A stretch of DNA of 7,622 bases from assembly GCA_944393345.1 (NCBI GenBank), contig CALXZW010000064.1, positions 1 through 7,622 on the forward strand, in the 5' to 3' direction. The notes beneath the pieces are model-generated. The model searched no databases, was not told where the DNA came from, and worked only from the letters and a program-made list of their open reading frames with translations. Source of the stretch: an uncultured Clostridia bacterium (GTDB lineage Bacteria > Bacillota > Clostridia > TANB77 > CAG-508). Positions 1 to 6,925 of the stretch are shown here, piece by piece (position 1 is the first letter of the stretch; every line of letters begins with the position of its first letter). A program made the translations under genes and the position numbers.

Positions 1-52
1 GCAATAGATATCATTAACAGTAGATGGTGCTGTATAATCAAGTATAACACGT
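1..52. other. Unassigned 5' flank that does not continue gdpP
   Basis: All three forward frames are closed or uninformative here. The gdpP frame has TAG at 5-7 and TAA at 35-37, one other frame stops at TGA 52-54, and the third stops within the first 20 bases. GdpP proteins normally have about 80 residues, including two membrane helices, before the PAS-like part that starts near base 53. None of that is visible. One minus-strand frame is open across the whole stretch and reads like ordinary protein (it contains RVILDYTAPSTVND), but it is too short to identify. The stretch could be a rearrangement junction, an insertion, or a mis-joined contig end. Confidence 0.5.
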
Positions 53-1819
53 GAGCAAGTTCCATTAATAATAATAGAAACAAATGGTAATATAACTTGG
101 AAAAACGAAAATTTTCAAAAAGAATTTGAAGATGTAGATATTAATTCATATTTAACAAATTTAATATTAGATATAAAAGTAGAAATACAAAAAAGAAAAG
201 AGCAAGATGAAAAAACAATATTAAGACATATTGAAATTAACAAAAAATATTATGAGATAGTAGGAAAGTTTGTTGATTCTAAAGAAAATGCAGAAAAAAA
301 AGAAAAAGAATATGTCATGATATTATATTTCATAAACGAAACAGAAAATGTAATTTTACAAGAGGAATATAAAAATTCTAAATCATGTATAACAATAATA
401 ATGATAGACAATTATGAAGAAACAATGCAACAATTAGAAAGTGAAGAAAAACCTCAGGTAATAGCAGAAATAGATAAATGTATATATGATTGGGCAGATA
501 AAACAAATGGGGTATTAATAAAATCAGATAGAGATAGATATGTATATTTATTTGAACAAAGATATTTAGAGAAAGTAAAAGAAGATAAATTTAGTATATT
601 AGATAAAATAAAAGAAATTGAAACTAAAGAGAATATACAATTAACTTTAAGTATTGCGGTATCTAATGATGGAATAACTGATAAAGAAAAACATAAATCA
701 GCCCAAGAAGCAATGGATTTAGTATTAGGACGTGGTGGAGACCAAGCAGTTATTAGAGAAAATGAAATATATAAATTTTATGGTGGAAGGGTTCAAGAAG
801 TAGAAAAAAGAACAAAAGTAAAAGCAAGAGTAGTAGCACATGCATTAGAAAACTTAATAACAGCTTCAAGCAAAGTTATGATAATGGGACATACTAACCC
901 AGATATAGATGCTATGGGGTCAAGCATGGGAATATATAGATTTGTAAAATCATTAAATAAAAATGCATATATTATAGATTCAAATGAAAGTAATACTTTA
1001 GTTAACTTTAAAAAAGCTTTAGCAGAAGATCCAGAATATGAAGATTTATTAATAACAAAAGAATTAGCAGAAGAAAATATTGATAAAGATACATTATTAG
1101 TAATTGTAGATACACATAAGACAAATTATGTGGAAGTTCCAGAATTATTAAATAAGACAGGTAATATTGTGATTATAGATCATCATAGAAGAAGTACAGA
1201 CTATATTGAAAATGCAACATTAACTTTTCAAGAAGTATATGCATCTTCATCAGCAGAACTTGTAACAGAATTAATACAATATGCAGAAACCAAAATAGAT
1301 TTAAAAACAATAGAGGCAGAAAGTTTGTATGCTGGAATAATGATGGATACAAAAAACTTTACATTTAAAACAGGAGTTAGAACTTTTGAAGCAGCAGCAT
1401 ATTTAAGAAAAAAAGGTGTAAATATAATAAGAGTAAAAAAATGGTTTCAAAGTGATTTAACCACTTTTAATAAAATAGCAAGTATAGTACAAAATGCAGA
1501 GATTGTAAATAAATCTATAGCTATAGCAATATATGATAAAAAAGAAAAAAATGCAAGTTTAATATGTGCAAAAGCAGCAGATGAATTATTAACAATAAGT
1601 GATATAACAGCTTCTTTCGTAATAGGGGAAATTGGTAATAAAGTTTGTATAAGTGGTAGATCAATAGGAGATATAAATGTTCAATTAATATTAGAAAAAT
1701 TAGGAGGCGGAGGTCATATAACTTTAGCAGGTGCACAAGTGGAAGGAATGACTGTAGAAGAAACAAAACAAGAGTTGATTAATAGGATAAATGAATATTT
1801 TTATGAGATAGGAAACTAA
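38..1819 (+). CDS. gdpP: GdpP/YybT-type c-di-AMP phosphodiesterase, 5' end missing
   Basis: GdpP hydrolyses the second messenger c-di-AMP to pApA at the membrane, which affects cell-wall, potassium and osmotic balance. Domain order matches the family. A PAS-like region lies at about bases 53-340 (PLIIIETNGNITWKN). A degenerate GGDEF domain follows at about 390-790, with SDRDRYVYLF in place of the catalytic motif, then the family signature GRGGDQ and FYGG. The DHH domain, numbering from the Met at 317, has GHTNPDID (H192, D196, D198), VDTH (D265) and DHHRR (288-292). The DHHA1 domain has GGGGH (463-467). The Met at 317 is not a credible start: it lies at the PAS-GGDEF junction, the frame is open back to 38, no ribosome binding site precedes it, and the upstream residues fit the PAS domain. 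The two N-terminal membrane helices are missing. The gene ends in tandem stops (TAA TAG), and rplI follows 17 bases later. The identity is certain; whether the gene is intact is not. Confidence 0.93.
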   Translation, partial: SSITREQVPLIIIETNGNITWKNENFQKEFEDVDINSYLTNLILDIKVEIQKRKEQDEKTILRHIEINKKYYEIVGKFVDSKENAEKKEKEYVMILYFINETENVILQEEYKNSKSCITIIMIDNYEETMQQLESEEKPQVIAEIDKCIYDWADKTNGVLIKSDRDRYVYLFEQRYLEKVKEDKFSILDKIKEIETKENIQLTLSIAVSNDGITDKEKHKSAQEAMDLVLGRGGDQAVIRENEIYKFYGGRVQEVEKRTKVKARVVAHALENLITASSKVMIMGHTNPDIDAMGSSMGIYRFVKSLNKNAYIIDSNESNTLVNFKKALAEDPEYEDLLITKELAEENIDKDTLLVIVDTHKTNYVEVPELLNKTGNIVIIDHHRRSTDYIENATLTFQEVYASSSAELVTELIQYAETKIDLKTIEAESLYAGIMMDTKNFTFKTGVRTFEAAAYLRKKGVNIIRVKKWFQSDLTTFNKIASIVQNAEIVNKSIAIAIYDKKEKNASLICAKAADELLTISDITASFVIGEIGNKVCISGRSIGDINVQLILEKLGGGGHITLAGAQVEGMTVEETKQELINRINEYFYEIGN

Positions 1820-1836
1820 TAGGAGAGTGATATAAA

Positions 1837-2280
1837 GTGAAGGTTATATTAAAAGCAGACATAAAAGGTGTTGGAAAAAAAGATCAAATAATAAATGTAT
1901 CAGATGGATATGTTCGTAATTTTTTATTTCCAAAGAACTTAGCAGTAGAAGCGAATACAGAAAATTTAAATAAATTAAAAGCAAAACAAGATTCACAAAA
2001 ATTTCAAAAAAATCAAGAAAAAGAAGAAGCAATGAAAATTGCAGATAAAATGTCAAAGATTATATTAAAAATAAAAGTAAAAGCAGGAGAAAACGGAAAA
2101 ATTTTTGGAGGAGTTTCAGCAAGAGAAATTTCTCAAGAACTAGAAAAACAATATAAAATAATTGTAGATAAAAAGAAAATAGACTTGAAAGAAACAATAA
2201 AAACACTAGGTATGCAAAATGTAGAAGTAAAATTATTTGAAGGTGTTATTGGAAAAATTAAAATTGATGTAATATCATAG
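1837..2280 (+). CDS. rplI: Large-subunit ribosomal protein L9
   Basis: L9 binds 23S rRNA near the base of the L1 stalk and helps keep the reading frame. The 147 residues match the family length of about 148. The N-terminal RNA-binding domain is canonical: MKVILKADIKGVGKK, then GYVRNFLFPK at residues 24-33. A long lysine/glutamate-rich connecting helix (about 41-75) leads to the C-terminal domain with GKIFGGVSAREI. The start is GTG, preceded by AGGAG at 1821-1825 with an 11-base spacer. The nearby ATA and GTG triplets do not give a better start. The gene lies 17 bases after gdpP, as in Bacillus and many clostridia, and ends in tandem TAG TGA stops followed by a hairpin terminator candidate. 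Confidence 0.97.
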   Translation: MKVILKADIKGVGKKDQIINVSDGYVRNFLFPKNLAVEANTENLNKLKAKQDSQKFQKNQEKEEAMKIADKMSKIILKIKVKAGENGKIFGGVSAREISQELEKQYKIIVDKKKIDLKETIKTLGMQNVEVKLFEGVIGKIKIDVIS

Positions 2281-2289
2281 TGAAGTGAA

Positions 2290-2336
2290 TTAAAAGTAAA
2301 AGTGCATATTAATATTTATTGCACTTTTTCTTTTAA
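2290..2336 (+). terminator. Rho-independent terminator candidate after rplI
   Basis: AAAAGTGCA at 2298-2306 pairs perfectly with TGCACTTTT at 2320-2328 across a 13-base AT loop. After one T/T mismatch the stem extends outward: TTAAAAG at 2290-2296 pairs with CTTTTAA at 2330-2336. The 3' arm runs through TTTTTCTTTT, giving the U-rich tail. The A-rich 5' side means it could also work on the other strand. It lies between rplI and dnaB, so it would reduce rather than abolish read-through if the genes share a promoter. Confidence 0.75.
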
Positions 2337-2372
2337 ATTTGAAATATTAAAAAAAAGAAAGAAGGATGTATA

Positions 2373-3707
2373 ATGGAAGTAGGAAAAGTTCCACCACATG
2401 ATATTGAAGCAGAACAAGCAATTTTAGGGAGTATGCTAACAGATAAAGATGCAGTTATTTCAGCTATGGAAATATTAAAAAGTGAAGATTTTTATAGAGA
2501 GGATAATAAAGCAATATATGAATCAATTTTAAATTTATATAACAGAGCAGAACCAATTGACATTATAACAGTAAAAGCTGAGTTAGAGGCATTAGGAAAA
2601 TTTGAACAGGTAGGTGGATTAGAATATCTAGCTTCATTGCCAGATAAAGTACCAACTACCGCAAATGCCATGAAATATATAAAAATAGTAGAAGAAAAAT
2701 CAACATTGAGAACATTAATTAAAACAGCAAATGAAATAATAGAATTAGGGTATGACCCAACAGAAGATGTTGATGATATTATGGAAAGTTCAGAAAAGAA
2801 AATATTTAATATAATGCAAAAAAAAGATAAAAAAGGTTATAGCCCAATAAAAGATGTACTAGTAGATACTTTTACACAATTGGAAGAATTATATAACAGA
2901 AAACAACATATAACAGGTGTTCCAACAGGATTTTCAGAATTAGATTATAAAACAGCGGGATTACATGGATCAGAATTAATCCTAATAGCAGCAAGACCTG
3001 CAATGGGTAAATCTGCATTTGCTTTAAATATTGCCACAAATGCAGCAGTAAGATCAAATACACCAGTAGTAATATTTAGTTTGGAAATGTCAAAAGAACA
3101 AATGGTAAGCAGAATATTATGTAGTGAGGCAATGGTAGATAGTAATAAAGTAAGAACTGGAAAATTAGAAGATGATGATTGGAATAAACTCGCTGGATGT
3201 ATAGGTACTTTATCAGATTCAGAAATATATATAGATGATACACCAGGTATATCTGTAACAGAAATAAGAGCAAAATGTAGAAAATTAAAATTGGAAAAAA
3301 ATATAGGATTAGTAGTTATAGATTATTTACAATTAATACAAGGAACAAATAAAAGAGGTGGAACTCGTGAGCAAGAAATATCAGAAATAAGTAGATCATT
3401 AAAAATACTTGCAAAAGAAATAAACGTTCCAGTTATAGCATTATCACAATTATCAAGAGCAGTTGAACAAAGACCAGATCACAGACCAATGTTAGCAGAT
3501 TTGAGAGAATCGGGAGCAATAGAGCAAGATGCTGATATAGTAATGTTTTTATATAGAGATGATTATTACAATAAAGAAACTGATAAAAAAGATATAGCCG
3601 AAGTTATAATTGCTAAACAAAGAAGTGGTTCTTTAGGTACCGTTGAGTTATTATGGTTAGGAAGTTATACAAAATTTGTTAATTGGGAAAAACGATTTGA
3701 TGATTAG
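2373..3707 (+). CDS. dnaB: Replicative DNA helicase DnaB
   Basis: This is the hexameric 5'-3' helicase that unwinds DNA at the replication fork (called DnaC in Bacillus subtilis). Its 444 residues match the family. The N-terminal collar domain (about 5-105) begins VPPHDIEAEQAILGSML. A linker helix region spans about 155-185, and the RecA-like ATPase domain follows. Visible motifs are the Walker A ARPAMGKS at 207-214 (K213, S214), SLEM at 236-239 with the catalytic Glu 238, Walker B LVVIDYLQ at 313-320, SQLSRAVEQR at 358-367, DLRESGAIEQDAD at 376-388, and the finger motif KQR at 415-417. No intein or insertion is present. The ATG has AAGGA at 2362-2366 with a 6-base spacer. It stands 92 bases after rplI, beyond a terminator candidate. 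I see no convincing promoter in that gap. tilS follows after 14 bases. Confidence 0.98.
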   Translation: MEVGKVPPHDIEAEQAILGSMLTDKDAVISAMEILKSEDFYREDNKAIYESILNLYNRAEPIDIITVKAELEALGKFEQVGGLEYLASLPDKVPTTANAMKYIKIVEEKSTLRTLIKTANEIIELGYDPTEDVDDIMESSEKKIFNIMQKKDKKGYSPIKDVLVDTFTQLEELYNRKQHITGVPTGFSELDYKTAGLHGSELILIAARPAMGKSAFALNIATNAAVRSNTPVVIFSLEMSKEQMVSRILCSEAMVDSNKVRTGKLEDDDWNKLAGCIGTLSDSEIYIDDTPGISVTEIRAKCRKLKLEKNIGLVVIDYLQLIQGTNKRGGTREQEISEISRSLKILAKEINVPVIALSQLSRAVEQRPDHRPMLADLRESGAIEQDADIVMFLYRDDYYNKETDKKDIAEVIIAKQRSGSLGTVELLWLGSYTKFVNWEKRFDD

Positions 3708-3721
3708 AAAAGAGGAAAAAT

Positions 3722-4714
3722 ATGAAGAATAAAGTTCTAGAAACTATACAAAAATATAAATTAATAGAAAATAATGATAAAATAGTATTAGGTGTATCAG
3801 GTGGACCTGATTCTATTGCAATGTTAAATATTTTAAATGATATAAAAAATGATGATAATATTAATCTTAATTTTTCAATAGTTGTAGCACATATAAATCA
3901 TTTAATAAGAGAAGAAGCAAAACAAGATGAAGAATATGTAAAAGAATTTTGTAAAGAAAGAAATATAGAATTTTATTCTAAAAGTATAGATGTTCAAAAA
4001 ATAGCAAATACTAATAAAATAGGGACAGAAGAAGCGGGAAGAAATGTACGATATGAATTTTTTGATGAAGTTTTAATAAAAACAAATTCAAATAAAATAG
4101 CTATAGCACATAATAAAAACGATAAAATAGAAACTATAATTATGCATATTTTAAGAGGCAGTGGAATAAATGGGTTGAAAGGAATAGAACCAAAAAGAGA
4201 AAAATATATAAGACCACTAATAGAGTGTGAAAGAAATCAAATAGAAGAATATTGTCAAAAAGAAAATTTAAATCCCAGAATAGATAAAACTAATTTTGAA
4301 AACATATATACAAGAAATAAAATTAGAAATGTCGTTATTCCGTATATAAAAAAAGAGTTTAATGAAAATATAATTAATACAATGGATAGATTTTCAAATT
4401 TAATTACGGAAGAAGATAAATATATAGAAAATCAAGTAAAAGATATATTTAACGATATAAAATTAGAAGAAAATGAAAATCAAGTAGTTTTACAATTAAA
4501 ATTATTTAATTTGCAAGAAAAAGTAATAAAATCAAGACTTATATTATATACTATAACAAGGATTTTTGGAAGTACAAATGGAATTGAAAAAATTCATATA
4601 GAAGATATTATAAAACTTTGTAATAATAATATAGGTAATAAATACTTAACTCCAAATAAAAAAATTAAGGTTTTAGTAAAAAATCACAAAATTTATTTTT
4701 CTAAGCTATCATAA
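3722..4714 (+). CDS. tilS: tRNA(Ile)-lysidine synthetase TilS, short form
   Basis: TilS uses ATP and lysine to convert C34 of the CAU-anticodon isoleucine tRNA to lysidine, so that the tRNA reads AUA and is charged with isoleucine. The PP-loop SGGPDS is at residues 26-31. The family signatures follow in order: VAHINH (55-60), EEAGRNVRYEFF (104-114), IAHNKNDKIET (127-137), LRGSGINGLKGI (144-155), RPLIE (164-168) and the RNK.RN block at 198-203. At 330 residues it is much shorter than the B. subtilis or E. coli proteins. It stops just after YLTPNKKIKVLV.NHKIYF, where the extra C-terminal tRNA-binding domain would begin, so that domain is absent. Short forms of this type are known, for example in Aquifex. 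The start has AGAGGA at 3711-3716, 5 bases before ATG. The gene is probably co-transcribed with dnaB, from which it is separated by 14 bases. Confidence 0.95.
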   Translation: MKNKVLETIQKYKLIENNDKIVLGVSGGPDSIAMLNILNDIKNDDNINLNFSIVVAHINHLIREEAKQDEEYVKEFCKERNIEFYSKSIDVQKIANTNKIGTEEAGRNVRYEFFDEVLIKTNSNKIAIAHNKNDKIETIIMHILRGSGINGLKGIEPKREKYIRPLIECERNQIEEYCQKENLNPRIDKTNFENIYTRNKIRNVVIPYIKKEFNENIINTMDRFSNLITEEDKYIENQVKDIFNDIKLEENENQVVLQLKLFNLQEKVIKSRLILYTITRIFGSTNGIEKIHIEDIIKLCNNNIGNKYLTPNKKIKVLVKNHKIYFSKLS

Positions 4715-4775
4715 ATATCCGTAATAGAGTAAGTGTATAGTAAATTCTTGTAATAAAAAAGTCACAAAAAAACTA

Positions 4776-4804
4776 TTGAAAAAGCAAAAAGCATGTGATA
4801 TAAG
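4776..4804 (+). promoter_or_regulatory. Predicted sigma-A promoter for ftsH
   Basis: TTGAAA (-35, 4776-4781) and TATAAG (-10, 4799-4804) are separated by exactly 17 bases. A TGa directly upstream of the -10 (4796-4798) makes it an extended -10 element. The transcription start would fall near 4811, giving a leader of about 85 bases. This fits ftsH being expressed apart from the dnaB-tilS unit. The call rests on consensus matching in AT-rich DNA. Confidence 0.65.
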
Positions 4805-4843
4805 AATTAAAACTATCGTTCAGATGTTGATAGTTCAACATGC
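4791..4843 (+). promoter_or_regulatory. Overlapping inverted repeats in the ftsH leader
   Basis: Three inverted repeats share bases. AACTATC (4811-4817) pairs with GATAGTT (4829-4835). ATGTTGA (4824-4830) pairs with TCAACAT (4835-4841) across a TAGT loop. GCATGT (4791-4796) pairs with ACATGC (4838-4843). The first two would both lie in the mRNA if transcription starts near 4811, and they exclude each other. The 18-base ATGTTGA-TAGT-TCAACAT palindrome could also be a repressor operator just downstream of the start. It matches neither the CIRCE/HrcA nor the CtsR box. No U-tract follows, so it is not a terminator. Confidence 0.5.
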
Positions 4844-4882
4844 AAGAATGATAAATAATAGCAAATGATAGCTAAAATTAAG

Positions 4883-4888
4883 AGGAGG
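4883..4888 (+). promoter_or_regulatory. Ribosome binding site that sets the ftsH TTG start
   Basis: A perfect AGGAGG stands 7 bases before the TTG at 4896-4898. The next in-frame ATG (4923) is inside the first membrane helix and has no such site, so TTG is the likely start. I see no upstream stretch that would sequester this site. Confidence 0.85.
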
Positions 4889-4895
4889 AATTATT

Positions 4896-6701
4896 TTGAA
4901 AAACGGAATTAAAACATTAGCTATGTGGCTAATAATAGGAATAATATTTATAGTAGTATTATCATCAATTGTAGAAAATCGAGATTCAAAATTAAAATAT
5001 TCTGAATTAATAACAAATATTAACGAGGGAAAAGTTGAATCAATCCAAATTGAATCTGATGGAAAGACTGCAATAGTACAAATGAAAGATGAAAAAATGA
5101 AAAAAGAAGTAAATATACCAAATATGGAAAGTTTTATGTCTTATTCAGAAGAATTTTTAAAGAATGGTACATTTACATTAGAAGAGAAATCACAATCAAT
5201 ATTCATAACAGTACTTAGCTTACTTACACCATTTGGTTTATTAATAATATTCTTTATTTTCTGGTTTTTTATGATGGGTGGACTTAATAGTGGAAATCCA
5301 GGAAGCAAAACAATGTCTTTTGGAAAAAGTAAAGCTAGAATGATGACACCAGCTGAAAAAAATAAAATTACATTTGAAGATGTAGCAGGTGTTGATGAAG
5401 AAAAAGAAGAATTAGAAGAAATAGTACAATTTTTAAAAAATCCAAAAAAATTCACAGATATGGGAGCAAGAATTCCAAAAGGAGTTTTACTTGTAGGTCA
5501 ACCAGGAACAGGAAAAACATTATTAGCGAAAGCAGTAGCAGGGGAAGCAGGAGTACCATTTTTTATAATAAGTGGATCAGACTTTGTAGAAATGTTTGTA
5601 GGTGTTGGAGCTTCAAGAGTAAGAGATTTATTTGATCAAGCAAAGAAAAATGCACCTTGCATTATATTTATAGATGAAATTGATGCAGTTGGACGCCAAA
5701 GAGGTGCAGGACTTGGTGGAGGTCATGATGAAAGAGAACAAACACTAAATCAATTATTAGTAGAAATGGATGGATTCGCTGAAAACGAAGGAGTAATAGT
5801 TTTAGCAGCAACAAATAGACCAGATGTATTAGACAAAGCATTATTAAGAGCAGGAAGATTTGATAGACAAATAGTTGTAGGTTTACCAGATGTTAAAGCA
5901 AGAGAGCAAATTTTAGAAGTACACTCAAGAAAGAAAAGATTAGCAGATGATGTTGATTTAAAAATAATAGCAAAAAACACATCAGGTTTTGCAGGAGCAG
6001 ATTTAGAAAATGTGTTAAATGAAGCCGCTTTATTAGCCGCTAGAAGAAATTTAACAGAAATTGGTATGAAAGAAATAGAAGATGCTATGGTAAAAGTAAC
6101 AATGGGACCTGAAAAGAAAACAAAAGTAAGAAGTGAAAAAGAAAATAGATTGGTAGCATATCATGAAGCAGGCCATGCAGTAGTGAGTCATTTCTTAGAA
6201 ACACAAGATCCGGTGCATCAAATATCAATAGTGCCAAGAGGAATGGCTGGAGGATACACAATGTATCGTCCAACAGAAGATAAGTCATTTATGTCAAAAA
6301 CAGAAATGGAAGAAAATATTGTATCACTATTAGGTGGTAGAGTAGCAGAAGCCCTTATATTAAACGATATATCAACAGGAGCAAGTAATGATATTGAGAG
6401 AGCAACAAAAATTGCAAGAAGTATGGTAACAAAATATGGAATGAGTGAAAAAATAGGAGCGCTAATGTTAGGTCAAAGTCAAGAAGAGGTATTTTTAGGT
6501 AGAGATTTTGGACACACAAAAGAATATTCAGAAGAAACGGCAGCAATTATTGACGAAGAAACAAAAAGAATAGTAGATACAGGATATAACAGAGCAAAAC
6601 AAATATTAACAGAAAATGTGGATAAATTACATCAAGTTGCTGGAATATTACTAGAAAAAGAAAAAATTGAAGCAGATGAATTTGAAGCAATTTTTGGTTA
6701 G
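4896..6701 (+). CDS. ftsH: ATP-dependent membrane zinc metalloprotease FtsH
   Basis: FtsH is a hexameric, membrane-anchored AAA+ protease that degrades misfolded membrane proteins and short-lived regulators. Its 601 residues contain the full architecture: membrane helix 1 (about 7-26), an external domain (about 30-100), membrane helix 2 (about 103-127), then the AAA+ module. The AAA+ module has Walker A GQPGTGKT at 201-208, the pore loop FVG at 234-236, Walker B IIFIDEID at 256-263, and a second region of homology whose arginines R318 and R321 lie in LLRAGRFDR. The zinc site is HEAGH at 423-427, with D499 in ASNDIERAT as the likely third ligand. The Walker A has Q where P is usual, and LLRAGRF has A where P is usual; both are conservative. 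The protein ends at EAIFG without the long disordered tail of some homologues. It starts at TTG behind a strong ribosome binding site and its own predicted promoter. Confidence 0.98.
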   Translation: MKNGIKTLAMWLIIGIIFIVVLSSIVENRDSKLKYSELITNINEGKVESIQIESDGKTAIVQMKDEKMKKEVNIPNMESFMSYSEEFLKNGTFTLEEKSQSIFITVLSLLTPFGLLIIFFIFWFFMMGGLNSGNPGSKTMSFGKSKARMMTPAEKNKITFEDVAGVDEEKEELEEIVQFLKNPKKFTDMGARIPKGVLLVGQPGTGKTLLAKAVAGEAGVPFFIISGSDFVEMFVGVGASRVRDLFDQAKKNAPCIIFIDEIDAVGRQRGAGLGGGHDEREQTLNQLLVEMDGFAENEGVIVLAATNRPDVLDKALLRAGRFDRQIVVGLPDVKAREQILEVHSRKKRLADDVDLKIIAKNTSGFAGADLENVLNEAALLAARRNLTEIGMKEIEDAMVKVTMGPEKKTKVRSEKENRLVAYHEAGHAVVSHFLETQDPVHQISIVPRGMAGGYTMYRPTEDKSFMSKTEMEENIVSLLGGRVAEALILNDISTGASNDIERATKIARSMVTKYGMSEKIGALMLGQSQEEVFLGRDFGHTKEYSEETAAIIDEETKRIVDTGYNRAKQILTENVDKLHQVAGILLEKEKIEADEFEAIFG

Positions 6702-6724
6702 AAATAAAATATTATTTAATATAA

Positions 6725-6791
6725 AATGTCCATTTTAGAAGGTTAGTAAAATATATTTAAAAAATTTTACTATTGTTCTAAAATGGGCATT
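6725..6791 (+). repeat. 67-base two-part inverted repeat after ftsH
   Basis: The outer arms are 16 bases long (6725-6740 and 6776-6791) and fully paired, with one G.T wobble. In the same register, after a 3x3 internal loop, TAGTAAAAT (6744-6752) pairs with ATTTTACTA (6764-6772) around an 11-base AT loop. The whole forms one long hairpin starting 24 bases after the ftsH stop. It may end the ftsH transcript or protect its 3' end. The + strand after it reads TAAAAATTG, not a U-run, so it is not a textbook intrinsic terminator. A small palindromic repeat element is the alternative. Confidence 0.75.
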
Positions 6792-6839
6792 AAAAATTGT
6801 ATATGTTCTTATGTCGAATAAAATTTCTTTAAAATTGTA

Positions 6840-6868
6840 TTGATATTTTTAAGATTTTTAGATAAAAT
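6840..6868 (+). promoter_or_regulatory. Predicted sigma-A promoter for the J-domain gene
   Basis: TTGATA (-35, 6840-6845) and TAAAAT (-10, 6863-6868) are spaced by 17 bases. Transcription would start near 6875, giving a leader of about 50 bases. The position after the long hairpin suggests that the J-domain gene is a separate transcription unit from ftsH. AT-rich context raises the chance of a false match. Confidence 0.55.
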
Positions 6869-6925
6869 ATGATAAGTAGAAGAAAGACGAATATTATGAA
6901 ATAAATTCTAAGTTAAGGAGATAAA

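Noticed and set aside
4811..4895. Known riboswitch or T-box in the ftsH leader
   Set aside because: The leader is too short for these classes. I see no T-box sequence, no terminator stem with U-tract, and no sequestered ribosome binding site.
5141..5455. 104-residue minus-strand open frame inside ftsH
   Set aside because: It lies wholly opposite well-conserved FtsH sequence, and its composition reflects the antisense of that gene.
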